DNA of 34,060 nt. Origin: a virus. Each line of letters starts with the position of its first letter. Position 1 is the stretch's first letter. The position numbers and the translations under genes were made by a program. The notes beneath the pieces were generated by a model. That model worked only from the letters and a program-made list of their open reading frames with translations, did no database searches and was not told the DNA's origin. Of this stretch, positions 7,356 to 15,303 are shown one piece after another. The stretch is taken from IMG/VR virus record IMGVR_UViG_3300010883_000192, positions 1 to 34,060 of that record. One strand, 5' to 3'.

Positions 7356-8328
7356 ACTCATCTTCCTTAACTAATGTGTCGGAGGCGAGTACTTGAAGTC
7401 CCGTGTGTGCTGGCTGGCCCTCGCTGTCTACCCAAGTAATGTCTGAACTGTACTTTTCAGAAAAGCATACTTTTGCTACGGGGCAACTGCCTGCTCTTGT
7501 ACACATCATGTCGTTACAAATCCGTGCGGGGTACATCGGATTAGCTTCTTCAAAAACAGCACCGTCCGTGCTCTCTCTACTTATCTGCAATGCCCTAGCT
7601 TTTGATAAGGGCTGGCGAGTAACCTTGTCATCACGCTGCACAATAAATTCTTTGAATGGGCTAATAACTCCGTTGTCATCCTTGAACCCGTGCGACCTCG
7701 ACATGTACAAAATGTGTGCTTTGTCGGTGTTGATTTTGTGCCTGTGGGCGTTATCGGACTCTGCCACCATACGCAGGTATAGTTGAGTTCTAACTCGATG
7801 CTCCGATAAAGGTGCTTGCAGCTTTTTAAAATTTTCGCTCTTTATAATCTTGCACTCGGCAAGCATCAATTTAGGCTCCCCCACATCCAGCAAGATATCG
7901 ACTCCGCAGGACGCGCCTGAGTGCTTTAGTGTAAACCGAGGCTCCTTAAACTTAAAAGTCTTGCGACCACAAGCAGTACACGTAGCTGGCCTTGCTCCAA
8001 AATCAGAGCAGTGGTCGCAGGACAAACAGTCCCAGTACCCGTGCATGATGTCCCCCGCCCAATCGTTATTTAGTCGAGACTGCTTGTCGTTGCCTTCGTC
8101 AAAAGTGTATCGTAATGCTGCGGGTATAAATTGTTTTTTGGGGGGTATGCCTTGTTGTATTTGCAGGGCAATCTGGCGCGGGCAATACTCGTAGTCTTCT
8201 CGGGTTAGATCGGACGCGTGTACACGAGTAATCGGCCTCCCCTTTTGTGTAGTTGTCATTCTTTGCAGCAAAAGGTCTTTTATTAAAACAGTACTCTTTT
8301 TGTCTCGTACAGTTTTGAGAAACTTCAT
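7333..8328 (-). CDS. Cas4/AddB-like Fe-S PD-(D/E)XK nuclease with zinc-finger insert
   Basis: This is a predicted DNA exonuclease of the RecB/Cas4 fold. Motifs in order are REDYEYCPRQ with C49; a four-to-five cysteine knuckle C101, C104, C107, C117, C120; D144 in GVDILLDVG; E158-x-K160 (AECKI); and Q182 in RTQLYLRM. A C-terminal cluster has C271, C276, C282 and C288. C49 with the C-terminal cysteines is the pattern that holds a 4Fe-4S cluster in Cas4 and AddB. There is no CRISPR array or other cas gene nearby. In this operon, directly after recA and an Hjr-like nuclease, it probably processes ends for recombination-dependent replication. It overlaps the upstream gene by ATGA. Confidence 0.82.
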   Translation of the reverse strand: MKFLKTVRDKKSTVLIKDLLLQRMTTTQKGRPITRVHASDLTREDYEYCPRQIALQIQQGIPPKKQFIPAALRYTFDEGNDKQSRLNNDWAGDIMHGYWDCLSCDHCSDFGARPATCTACGRKTFKFKEPRFTLKHSGASCGVDILLDVGEPKLMLAECKIIKSENFKKLQAPLSEHRVRTQLYLRMVAESDNAHRHKINTDKAHILYMSRSHGFKDDNGVISPFKEFIVQRDDKVTRQPLSKARALQISRESTDGAVFEEANPMYPARICNDMMCTRAGSCPVAKVCFSEKYSSDITWVDSEGQPAHTGLQVLASDTLVKEDEYASETTP

Positions 8329-8696
8329 ACAGAGTCCTTGTCTATTAGCTCCTGAAAATCCCGCTCACTTACCATAACGTAAGACCCGTTCTTTAGTGGG
8401 TCTCCTTTTGCATCGGTGAACTGTATTGCAAGGGCTGGCCTCTTCGACCTGCCCAAAGCCTCGTGTGATATCTTTTGCAGCCACTGTAGCTTTAACGACA
8501 TTGATCCGTTAACCGTGCTTTTATTTTCTACAAGAAAGTCGTCAAGATCAATGTCGCCTTTAACCCCTATCATAGCTCCAGAGGCTGCGACCATTCTACC
8601 CCCTAGCCTCTTGCCTGTTTTAGTCTCAGCCACTCTCCCAACCTTACCTATACCCTTGAGTTTGTTCCTACGTAACTCGTAAAAGTCTTCCGGCAT
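8325..8696 (-). CDS. Holliday-junction-resolvase-like PD-(D/E)XK nuclease (123 aa)
   Basis: This small nuclease-fold protein contains SGAMIGVKGDIDLDDFLVEN followed by KST. It thus has a G-D-I...D...E-x-K active-site layout. A helix LQWLQKISHEALGRSKRPA and the strand LAIQF come next, as in archaeal Hjc/Hjr and related phage resolvases. Its likely substrate is branched DNA. It overlaps both neighbours by one to four bases (TAATG and ATGA), so it is translated in step with recA and the Cas4-like nuclease. It could instead be another PD-(D/E)XK enzyme. Confidence 0.7.
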   Translation of the reverse strand: MPEDFYELRRNKLKGIGKVGRVAETKTGKRLGGRMVAASGAMIGVKGDIDLDDFLVENKSTVNGSMSLKLQWLQKISHEALGRSKRPALAIQFTDAKGDPLKNGSYVMVSERDFQELIDKDSV

Positions 8697-8944
8697 TAGA
8701 GTGTCGTTCTCCTTAGTTTTTCGGGGATGTAAACGTAGCTGTCCTCATTCAACGTGGCTCTATGGTTTACTGCGTAACCCCAGTCCAGAAATTCGAGGTA
8801 TTCGTTCGCTACTCTGTCGGCATCGTCACACCCTTGCAGGTTATGGCCTCGCTCGTAACGCTTTGCGCGAATGCCGTGAACTTTAGCTGTCCAATAAGAG
8901 CAACCATCAACTCCTGTTTTTGCTGTGACTATTACTGCTCTCAT
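8696..8944 (-). CDS. Hypothetical protein (82 aa) between recA and resolvase
   Basis: It is a small protein, with an opening strand MRAVIVTAKT and a region RVANEYLEFLDWGYAVNHRATL. It has no family I recognise. ATGA overlaps the end of recA and TAATG leads into the resolvase-like gene, so it belongs to the tightly coupled recombination operon. It may be a recombinase or nuclease accessory factor, on position alone. Confidence 0.7.
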   Translation of the reverse strand: MRAVIVTAKTGVDGCSYWTAKVHGIRAKRYERGHNLQGCDDADRVANEYLEFLDWGYAVNHRATLNEDSYVYIPEKLRRTTL

Positions 8945-10026
8945 ACGTCGAGTAGCTCGGTTGTGTACACTAGCTCAGTCGGATTTAGTAACTCTTGAAA
9001 TATTAAGCCCTTAACTCTTGAGTCAAACTCGGGGTCATTTCTCATCTGCTCTTTGATCTCGTCTTGCACATTGTAAGTAATAACTTCTTTGGTATCTGTA
9101 AATGTTAGCTCCCAACCTTTCTTTCCTTTTGACAGCCAGCCTAAGTCCTTTAGGTAATGGAGAACCGTATTCCAAGAGTACGTGTCTCCTATATTTAATC
9201 CGTGTTTTGCATTCGGTTGTAACGCTACCATAATCTCCGCAGCGGTGTTAAGTATTCCAACTTTCTGCTTAACCACTTTAACAGAGACGTTCTTAAATGC
9301 AGGCAAGCCGACATTGGGTGCGTCCTTATTAAACTCATCCTTGCCTGACACTCGCACAGTTAGCGACGACGCGTACCTAAAAGACCTTCCCCCCGGCTGA
9401 GTTTCGGGCGAGCCGTACATAACCCCAACCTTCTCTCGTATCTGGTTTATGCAGAGCAACGTAGGGTACAGTCCTTTTGCTTTTGCTTGGGAAAGAGACC
9501 TAGAGACCCTTCGGTAGAACTTGTTAATTAGTATTCCTTGGGTGCCCACCATAGCCTTTCCCACTTCGCTAGAAAGCTCGTGTCCAGTAACAAGTGCTGC
9601 CAGTGAGTCGCATACGACAACAGAGATATCCTTTGTGTAGAGTAACCCTTCAACCATTTCGACAAAACTCTCGGCAGTGTCTGGTATTATGTACCCCATA
9701 ATGTCGGTGTTTACCCCGTTAATTTTTGCCCAGTGCGCGTCGAAGTGCCCCTCGATATCCACAAAGACTGCTTTTTTGTCTGGGTACTTTTTTTGGGCTG
9801 CGGCAATAACCCTCAACGCTATTGTTGTTTTCATCGCCCCCTCTGTCCCAAACACAACAGAGCACCGCCCTTCTGGAAAACCTCCGCCCAATGCAAGGTC
9901 TAACGAAAACCAGCCCGTAGCTAGTCGGGGGACGGGGGTACTACTCATTCCCAGCCTTGCAATATCGGGGTCGTTGTAATCTTTGCAGAACTCTTGCAGC
10001 ATCTCCTTTACGCTTTTTGACGACAT
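8941..10026 (-). CDS. RecA/UvsX-type recombinase
   Basis: It is an ATP-dependent strand-exchange protein that forms filaments on single-stranded DNA. Walker A is GTEGAMKTT at residues 60-68, with Met where RecA has Gly before Lys (T4 UvsX has Phe there). The catalytic-Glu region is VDIEGHFD, with E92. Walker B is SVVVCDSLAAL with D140. The L2 region reads NQIREKVGVMYGSPETQPGG, close to bacterial RecA. At 361 residues it matches RecA length. The C-terminal acidic region is degenerate. It begins a run of coupled recombination genes and has GAGG eight bases before its ATG. Confidence 0.95.
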   Translation of the reverse strand: MSSKSVKEMLQEFCKDYNDPDIARLGMSSTPVPRLATGWFSLDLALGGGFPEGRCSVVFGTEGAMKTTIALRVIAAAQKKYPDKKAVFVDIEGHFDAHWAKINGVNTDIMGYIIPDTAESFVEMVEGLLYTKDISVVVCDSLAALVTGHELSSEVGKAMVGTQGILINKFYRRVSRSLSQAKAKGLYPTLLCINQIREKVGVMYGSPETQPGGRSFRYASSLTVRVSGKDEFNKDAPNVGLPAFKNVSVKVVKQKVGILNTAAEIMVALQPNAKHGLNIGDTYSWNTVLHYLKDLGWLSKGKKGWELTFTDTKEVITYNVQDEIKEQMRNDPEFDSRVKGLIFQELLNPTELVYTTELLDV

Positions 10027-10029
10027 ACG

Positions 10030-10425
10030 TTAACCCTCGCCTAATTCTGCAACTATTTCTTCCATTTTTTTATTCGCCCAAGACTCTACTTGAATAAACA
10101 TTTCGTCCACTCCAGCTACGGTGGGCGTACAGGGCATGTGGCAAGAAACTGAAACCTTAGCTGCCTCGTAGTTCCCTAGATTTTTGGTGTACCCTAACGT
10201 AATGCCCACGTTAGCTAACGGCTGATTTGTTATGATTGGATCACCTACGTTTTGCTCACTAGAAACTTCGGCATAAGCCTTGCCCGAAGAAACCTCTTGC
10301 ACGGACATAGTGCCCTTGCCTTGTTTCTTATCTAAGGGTAGTACCTTATCGTTGTCGATCTCTACTGCATGATGCGTCTTCATCGTGCCTTCATTTTCTG
10401 CAATCGTTACAAATTTTATAGCCAT
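10030..10425 (-). CDS. Hypothetical protein (131 aa) upstream of recA
   Basis: I chose the ATG reading MAIKFVTIAENEG because GGAGG lies eight bases before it. An upstream in-frame GTG would sit inside that ribosome site. The protein is soluble and acidic at the end (MEEIVAELGEG), with a strand-rich middle and two cysteines (CHMPC). Not recognised. It overlaps the MerR-like gene by 10 bases and lies 3 bases before recA, so it is co-translated with the recombinase and may be a partner of it. Confidence 0.75.
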   Translation of the reverse strand: MAIKFVTIAENEGTMKTHHAVEIDNDKVLPLDKKQGKGTMSVQEVSSGKAYAEVSSEQNVGDPIITNQPLANVGITLGYTKNLGNYEAAKVSVSCHMPCTPTVAGVDEMFIQVESWANKKMEEIVAELGEG

Positions 10426-10895
10426 GTTGACCACCTCCTAGCGATCTCAATGCAGTTGTCCTGCATTAAAAAATTAAATGCTTTACGAGGCATATCCCTC
10501 TCAAGCAGTTCTTTGTACAGCGTTACAACTTTTTTTATCTCTATCATTTGCCGCTTTGTATAGAGCCTGTGGTGCTCGGTAAACAGTGGACGTGGTATCC
10601 ACTTTCGTCGTTCAAAATTGATTAACATTTGGGTGTACGTCCCTGCGCTATCTGCAACGTAACCGATAGAGTAAGTTTCTACATCCTTGCCGTTAAAATG
10701 GCGGTGGTAAACTCGCTCGACAACTGCTCCGGCTTTGCGCTTTTCTCGGTAGTCCTTTGATCTTGCGATCTTGAGTTCACGAACTAGAGGGTCAGACTGG
10801 TAGTCTTTTTTTAACTTCTTACTGGTAATACCTGCATTGGCTAGGTACCAATCTCTAACTCGTTTTTTGGGATCGACACCTACCATAGGAACCAT
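10416..10895 (-). CDS. MerR-type HTH protein (159 aa)
   Basis: Residues about 75-125 read YSIGYVADSAGTYTQMLINF, then ERRKWIPRP, then HHRLYTKRQMIEIKKV. This matches the MerR DNA-binding module: IGEVA, a recognition helix, W..G.IP.P, and (H/R)RxY plus the next helix. A basic N-terminus precedes it and a short helix follows, with no effector domain. It is the first gene after the promoter at 10920-10949 and precedes recA. It could be a transcription factor for one of the repeated phage promoters, or an excisionase-like architectural protein. Confidence 0.7.
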   Translation of the reverse strand: MVPMVGVDPKKRVRDWYLANAGITSKKLKKDYQSDPLVRELKIARSKDYREKRKAGAVVERVYHRHFNGKDVETYSIGYVADSAGTYTQMLINFERRKWIPRPLFTEHHRLYTKRQMIEIKKVVTLYKELLERDMPRKAFNFLMQDNCIEIARRWSTWL

Positions 10896-10919
10896 CTCTG
10901 TTATAAAAAATGATTATTG

Positions 10920-10949
10920 ATCATACAGTAAAACCTTTTCGTTTTTCAA
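10920..10949 (-). promoter_or_regulatory. Promoter, GTTGAAAAA class
   Basis: The minus strand reads TTGAAA (10949-10944), an 18-base spacer starting AACGAAAAGG, and TATGAT (10925-10920). It overlaps the last codons of the helicase gene and would start transcription of the MerR-like and recA operon. Confidence 0.65.
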
Positions 10950-12319
10950 CTAATATTCTTAACAGGTGCGCCTATTTCCGTGTACCACTTAAACCTAGAG
11001 CCTGCATACGCGTTTAAAACTTTTGACCCGCTATCCAAAGGGTCAAAAACTACGGGCTGCTTTTTGCTGGGAAAATCCCTTCTAATTCTACCGACAATCT
11101 GGTTAACGTCTCCACGAGGAGTTCCCAGTACAGCACAGTCTAACCGTGGGATGTCGGTTGCCTCTGATGCCATCTTGTACGTAGCCAGTATTATTCTTTT
11201 TTCTTTGGCTTGTTGTCGTACCGCTTCCTTCTCACTTTTACCGCCTTTGTAGTACGTCAGTCCTACATAGAAGCCCATTTCCTGCTTGTCAATTCCGTAG
11301 TCCTTAACCAACATCTTGTTTAAGTTTTCGAGGTGCTCGGTTGTGTCGCAGAACACAATAATATGTCTGCCCTTGTTGTACGCGGCATCAATGAACCTAC
11401 ATAAAATGTGATTTCGTTTTGAGCTGTTAGCCATGTGCTTTACAAGCCCCATGATTCTCCCGAAGTCGTGAGGTACTGGTACCATAACTCCGTAGCGATT
11501 TACCATAGGGATTTCCCAGTGGGTATGTGTACGTATCACAGAGGGAACCATAGACTCTTGTGTGCCTACCACTTGAACGCTTCCGATATGCGCAGCAAAC
11601 ACTGCGTCCCTTCCGTCTTTGCGGTAAGGAGTGGCGGACAAACCTAGCCGTAGCTTTGCGTTTAAGTGCCACATTGCTTGGGAGAACTGCTCCGCTCCCA
11701 TTCGGTGAACCTCATCAGGAATGACTAAACCAAACCCGTCAAAGGTCTCTTGGTCGTACCTAGCTGGGCCTTTCAGCGCAGACTGTACTAGCATGATAAC
11801 AAAAGGCTTACCTGCGCTTGAGTTCACGTCCCCCTGCACGTAGCCAATGTCCTCATCCCGCAGCCCCAGAACAGCCTTAGCTGCGTCAGCCCACTGCTTA
11901 ATAATGTCCTGCTTGGTGGTAATTACGCAAGTTCTTTTTCCTATGTGAGCCGCTGCTGCACACCCTACATAAGTTTTTCCAAACCCCGTCATGGCCTGAC
12001 AAATATGGCTAACGTCCCCCTCTAACAATGCGCAAACTTCTTTGACTACCCGCACTTGTTCTGCGCTGCGGGGCACAAAGTTGTTTTCAAAAAATACATC
12101 TTCTCCTGCGTCCCTATAGTCAGTGCTTCCCCCTAGTACAGGTGAGCAATTTCTAGGTAGCATTAGATGGGGCTGGTTGTTGTATACAACCTCGCGGTAC
12201 ATCACAAACGGCTCTTTGTACTTATCTAAAAAAGAGTACTTTTTGCGTAGCTCTTTGCAGTCTTTGTACACTGACCCCGCCCAAATACCGACAGGTTCTT
12301 GTGTCATAATTAAACTCAA
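10946..12319 (-). CDS. UvsW-like superfamily 2 DNA helicase
   Basis: This is an ATP-dependent helicase or branch-migration enzyme. Motif I is QAMTGFGKT (about 108-116), motif II PDEVH (201-205), motif III GLSATPYRKDG (226-236) and motif VI QIVGRIRRDF (about 408). The layout follows UvsW/XPB-like SF2 enzymes, which regress forks and process recombination intermediates. The start looks like TTG at 12319: AAGGAG lies seven bases before it, while the first in-frame ATG four codons later is too far from any ribosome site. A 56-base hairpin lies in its leader. Confidence 0.9.
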   Translation of the reverse strand: MSLIMTQEPVGIWAGSVYKDCKELRKKYSFLDKYKEPFVMYREVVYNNQPHLMLPRNCSPVLGGSTDYRDAGEDVFFENNFVPRSAEQVRVVKEVCALLEGDVSHICQAMTGFGKTYVGCAAAAHIGKRTCVITTKQDIIKQWADAAKAVLGLRDEDIGYVQGDVNSSAGKPFVIMLVQSALKGPARYDQETFDGFGLVIPDEVHRMGAEQFSQAMWHLNAKLRLGLSATPYRKDGRDAVFAAHIGSVQVVGTQESMVPSVIRTHTHWEIPMVNRYGVMVPVPHDFGRIMGLVKHMANSSKRNHILCRFIDAAYNKGRHIIVFCDTTEHLENLNKMLVKDYGIDKQEMGFYVGLTYYKGGKSEKEAVRQQAKEKRIILATYKMASEATDIPRLDCAVLGTPRGDVNQIVGRIRRDFPSKKQPVVFDPLDSGSKVLNAYAGSRFKWYTEIGAPVKNIS

Positions 12320-12341
12320 AAATTATCTCCTTAAAATTGGA

Positions 12342-12397
12342 GGCTCCCCCCTTTTTGCTACCGCTTGTGGCAACAGCAAAAAAATTGCAGGGGAGCC
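12342..12397 (-). other. Long nested hairpin between SSB and helicase genes
   Basis: GGCTCCCC (12342-12349) pairs with GGGGAGCC (12390-12397). Inside it TTTTTGCT (12352-12359) pairs with AGCAAAAA (12375-12382). No T run follows on the minus strand, so it is not a classic terminator. It probably stabilises the 3' end of the SSB message or attenuates the helicase. Confidence 0.65.
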
Positions 12398-12405
12398 GAT
12401 ACTGC

Positions 12406-13131
12406 TTACAACTCTTTGTCGTAACTTCCGACAGCGGCAGGTTCTGAACCTGCGGCAGGGCCTCCCGAAGAGTTACTTCCAAAACCTAACTTAATTAAAT
12501 CAGCGCGACTAAAATCAGGCACGATGTCGGTATAGTCGTGAGGGTAAACGTCTTCTGCATTAAGGTTGTACGCCCCTGCAAACTCAGACATGTCTTCCCA
12601 CTTCTTAGTAAAATCAAAAGTGTCCCCGACGTTTTCGGAAGTGTCGCCTAGACGAGAAACATCAAAAGTGACTCCGGCCAGACCCCCGCGTTTTGTTGCT
12701 AGCTGGCGTAACCGTTTTAAAACACCCTTCTTGCAGACAAAAAGTTTTTTCTGGTCTTTAAAAGTTTTGCCTTTTGACTTGCCCTTTTTAGACACCCACT
12801 CGCTGTGGTCTATAATTGTGAAGATCGCAACCAGTGAACTCTTGTACTCCCCGTCTTCGCAAATTGGGCACTTCTCCTCACCCTGAATGCACGGATACCA
12901 ATTACGCCAGTCTCCTCCCATTTTGACTTGGTGCTCCCAGTACGTCAGCTCGTCGAGCATGCCGTTACCATCAAGGTCGCCATCAAGGAAAGTGATTGAG
13001 GTAGTGCCGTTTTCAGGTATCCAAAAACGTGTCGTGTAAGAAAAGTCTGTGTTCTTTTTGGCCTCTTGCTCGGCCTCGACTTTGTCAACTGCTTGGTGGG
13101 ATGCAGCACCCTTCAAAAATGTAATACCCAT
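12406..13131 (-). CDS. gp32-like single-stranded DNA-binding protein
   Basis: This is a 241-residue replication and recombination SSB. It has the basic/aromatic OB-fold region of phage SSBs, with a zinc knuckle candidate at about residues 80-92 (YPCIQGEEKCPICEDG). Basic segments (KKGKSKGKTFKDQKK, about 114-128) probably line the DNA cleft. An acidic stretch and a Gly/Ser/Pro/Ala-rich linker end in VGSYDKEL. Near residue 52 a dockerin/EF-like loop DLDGNGMLDEL occurs, which is unusual. The start has GAGGAGT upstream. It sits between the methyltransferase and UvsW-like helicase genes, which suits a replisome role. Confidence 0.8.
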   Translation of the reverse strand: MGITFLKGAASHQAVDKVEAEQEAKKNTDFSYTTRFWIPENGTTSITFLDGDLDGNGMLDELTYWEHQVKMGGDWRNWYPCIQGEEKCPICEDGEYKSSLVAIFTIIDHSEWVSKKGKSKGKTFKDQKKLFVCKKGVLKRLRQLATKRGGLAGVTFDVSRLGDTSENVGDTFDFTKKWEDMSEFAGAYNLNAEDVYPHDYTDIVPDFSRADLIKLGFGSNSSGGPAAGSEPAAVGSYDKEL

Positions 13132-13165
13132 ACTACTTACTCCTCGTCGCTTAGGACGTTGTTAT

Positions 13166-13207
13166 GCTCCAATCAGGAGCGAATATTTTGACGCTTATTG
13201 TCAGCGT
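13166..13207. other. Two short hairpins in the gap before the SSB gene
   Basis: GCTCC/GGAGC (13166-13180, five-base loop) and ACGCT/AGCGT (13191-13207, seven-base loop) occupy the 97-base gap 13132-13228. The second lies 22 bases after the methyltransferase stop. Neither has a good T run. No promoter of the two local families is visible here. Confidence 0.4.
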
Positions 13208-13228
13208 AAGGGGGACTGTACACGATAA

Positions 13229-14332
13229 TTACTGTCGTTGCCACACCCACATTGGTTCTGCAAAAATTCCTTCTTTATTTTTCAGTGCTCCACTGTTAGG
13301 ACGCTGCCTCATCTGGTACCCAATGCACCCCACGTAGTTAGAATCTGGGAGGCTTAAAATGAAGTCATTCATCTCATCACAAATTTTATTGACCGTGTGG
13401 TTGGAGTACACGTCGCTAATATTGATAATCATGTGCCCTCCCTTATCCAAAACCTGCCACGCATTAGACAGGGCGCGGTGCAGAAAATTTTTGTTCCAAT
13501 CATCAATCTTCCGATACCTCTTGAACGACTGATCGTCCTCCTGTGTGTACCGCTCAATGTTGTAGTACGGGGGTGAGGTAAATACCAAATCGTAACCATG
13601 AGGTTCCAGCGGCATGTCCTCAGAGCAACCTTGCAGCATGTTAATCGTTTGGTGCTCGGGCCTAAATATTAACTGATCCTTGTACCCAGAGATGAGTTGT
13701 TTATTAGGATCGACTCCAGTGTACAGGCTTCCCCCTGTTGCCATGAAGCCTGACAGCCTATCGCCCCATCCAGAGGAGAAGTCCAGCACCCTGTCAGCCT
13801 TGAACAATTCGTACACCCCTTTCGCTGTACTAGGTCGGAATTGGCTGGCAATGTACTTGCGCAATCCAATGATGCTACGCAATTCTTTTGACGTAACCTT
13901 TGTGAGTTTCATAGACCACAGCGCGTTGAATAACGTCAGCCTAAATTTCTCTACTGTCCATGATCTATACGGGGAGGGCGAGTTGATACTGTCACAGTGC
14001 CACCTGCTCTCTTGGTGAAAATAATCGCTCGACAGGTTGCCCGTCGTATCAGAAGGAAAATACAAATCATTAAGAGGGTACTGATCACTGTAATCGTATC
14101 GTGTAAACCACTTCCCCTGTACAGGGTTGCAGTCCCTCTCTCGTAGTTTTAGGTGGGAATCCCTTGCGTCATTAAGTGATATCTCACGCATCGGCATCGG
14201 CACGTTGTTTTGCTCAATGGTGTCGGAGATGAATTGTTTAATATCATCCCTGCTCATCATCTCGTTTAGGTCGCTCCACAAGGTCTCGGATATTTCTATC
14301 TCGTTGGCCCCGTTCAGAATGCAGTACCTCAT
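13229..14332 (-). CDS. DNA methyltransferase, orphan (SPPY motif)
   Basis: This is a predicted SAM-dependent DNA methyltransferase of 367 residues. Motif I is VLDFSSGWGDR (182-192) with D208 ending the next strand (YTGVDPN). Motif IV is FTSPPYYNIE (251-260); SPPY is usual for N4-cytosine and some N6-adenine enzymes. The first 170 residues have no recognised domain and may carry target recognition. No restriction enzyme gene is nearby, so it may protect phage DNA from host restriction. It overlaps the primase gene by ATGA, an odd coupling that may link modification to replication. Confidence 0.85.
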   Translation of the reverse strand: MRYCILNGANEIEISETLWSDLNEMMSRDDIKQFISDTIEQNNVPMPMREISLNDARDSHLKLRERDCNPVQGKWFTRYDYSDQYPLNDLYFPSDTTGNLSSDYFHQESRWHCDSINSPSPYRSWTVEKFRLTLFNALWSMKLTKVTSKELRSIIGLRKYIASQFRPSTAKGVYELFKADRVLDFSSGWGDRLSGFMATGGSLYTGVDPNKQLISGYKDQLIFRPEHQTINMLQGCSEDMPLEPHGYDLVFTSPPYYNIERYTQEDDQSFKRYRKIDDWNKNFLHRALSNAWQVLDKGGHMIINISDVYSNHTVNKICDEMNDFILSLPDSNYVGCIGYQMRQRPNSGALKNKEGIFAEPMWVWQRQ

Positions 14333-15303
14333 ACAGGAGTTCCCATCGGCAAAAAAAACTCCAGTGCCTCAAACATTTGTTGGCAGGTCATGTCGCCCGC
14401 GTCTTTGCATCCTTCTGATGGGAGCAGGTGAGTGATGATCGCATCGGGAAAATACAAGTCAATTTTATTCCGTGCCTTATCTCCCCCCTTGCCCAAATCA
14501 AACATAGTAACAATCTCGCTACACTCAGAAACTCGATAGGCACAATCCCTACTTATCCCTACAGACAGAGGGGCTATGACGTTCTTATACTCCCGATACG
14601 CACTAGCCAAATCAAAAACAGACTCGACCATAAGGACAGGCTCGTCAGGGTTAAGCCACTCCTCCCCGTACCAAATATTCTTTGTGTATTTTTTCTCTCC
14701 AGTTTTGTAAACATGGTATCTAGGCGCGTCCCCTTGAGGGTCTATCCTTCTTCCTCGAACTTGTGCCAGTTCCGCATTAGAGTTGCGTATCGGAAACACG
14801 ACAATGTTGCGGTGCCCGTCGTATCTGATATCAAGTTCATTTATAATCTTGTCCGTTAAACCCCTGCCCCTTAAATAGTTGCGGGCAACTTCAACGGTCA
14901 CAGCAGGCTTAAAATTTTTCTGCCACCAAATCTCTGAGTACAACGTGTCCGGTGCATTGTACGTTGATACATCGTCTGAAAAACTTAAAACGATGTCATC
15001 GGTCATTTCAGCCTCGCAGATTTTTAACGCGGTAACATAATCGTATCGGTTAGCCCCTTTTGATCTGTCGCGCAGTTGGTACACTAAATCGACAAGGTCG
15101 CCAGACTCGCAAGAGTAACAGTGAAAAAAGCTCTCCTTGTTAGCAAGAACTTTAACCCCAAAAGAGGGGCTTGAGTCTTTGCCTGAATCATGCGTCCACG
15201 GTGCAAGTACGCAAGGGCACCGTACCCACTCGTCCCCGTCCACCATGTCTGCATGAGGTACTCCAAGGGATGACAAGTACTGCTTAATGCGCTCCCGATC
15301 CAT
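14329..15303 (-). CDS. DnaG-type DNA primase (zinc finger plus TOPRIM)
   Basis: It makes RNA primers for lagging-strand synthesis. The N-terminal zinc finger has cysteines at 29 and 31, H38, and C62 and C65 (FFHCYSC). The TOPRIM core has E227 (PVLMVESVFD) and D269 (VTMFDLGKGGDKA). The usual second Asp of DxD is Gly271, although D275 follows close by. A KDAGDM motif near 300 matches the third TOPRIM-end motif of phage primases. It is 324 residues, compact and without a fused helicase. The helicase is a separate gene upstream at 15801-17063. It directly abuts the 15304-15747 gene. Confidence 0.88.
   Translation of the reverse strand: MDRERIKQYLSSLGVPHADMVDGDEWVRCPCVLAPWTHDSGKDSSPSFGVKVLANKESFFHCYSCESGDLVDLVYQLRDRSKGANRYDYVTALKICEAEMTDDIVLSFSDDVSTYNAPDTLYSEIWWQKNFKPAVTVEVARNYLRGRGLTDKIINELDIRYDGHRNIVVFPIRNSNAELAQVRGRRIDPQGDAPRYHVYKTGEKKYTKNIWYGEEWLNPDEPVLMVESVFDLASAYREYKNVIAPLSVGISRDCAYRVSECSEIVTMFDLGKGGDKARNKIDLYFPDAIITHLLPSEGCKDAGDMTCQQMFEALEFFLPMGTPV

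Noticed and set aside
7403-8194. Plus-strand frames of 127 and 114 residues opposite the Cas4-like gene
   Set aside because: They lie antisense to a motif-rich gene and have no ribosome site or promoter.
7333-8328. CRISPR-Cas locus suggested by a Cas4-like protein
   Set aside because: No repeat-spacer array and no other cas gene occur in the window. The gene sits in a recombination operon, so it is a RecB-type phage nuclease.
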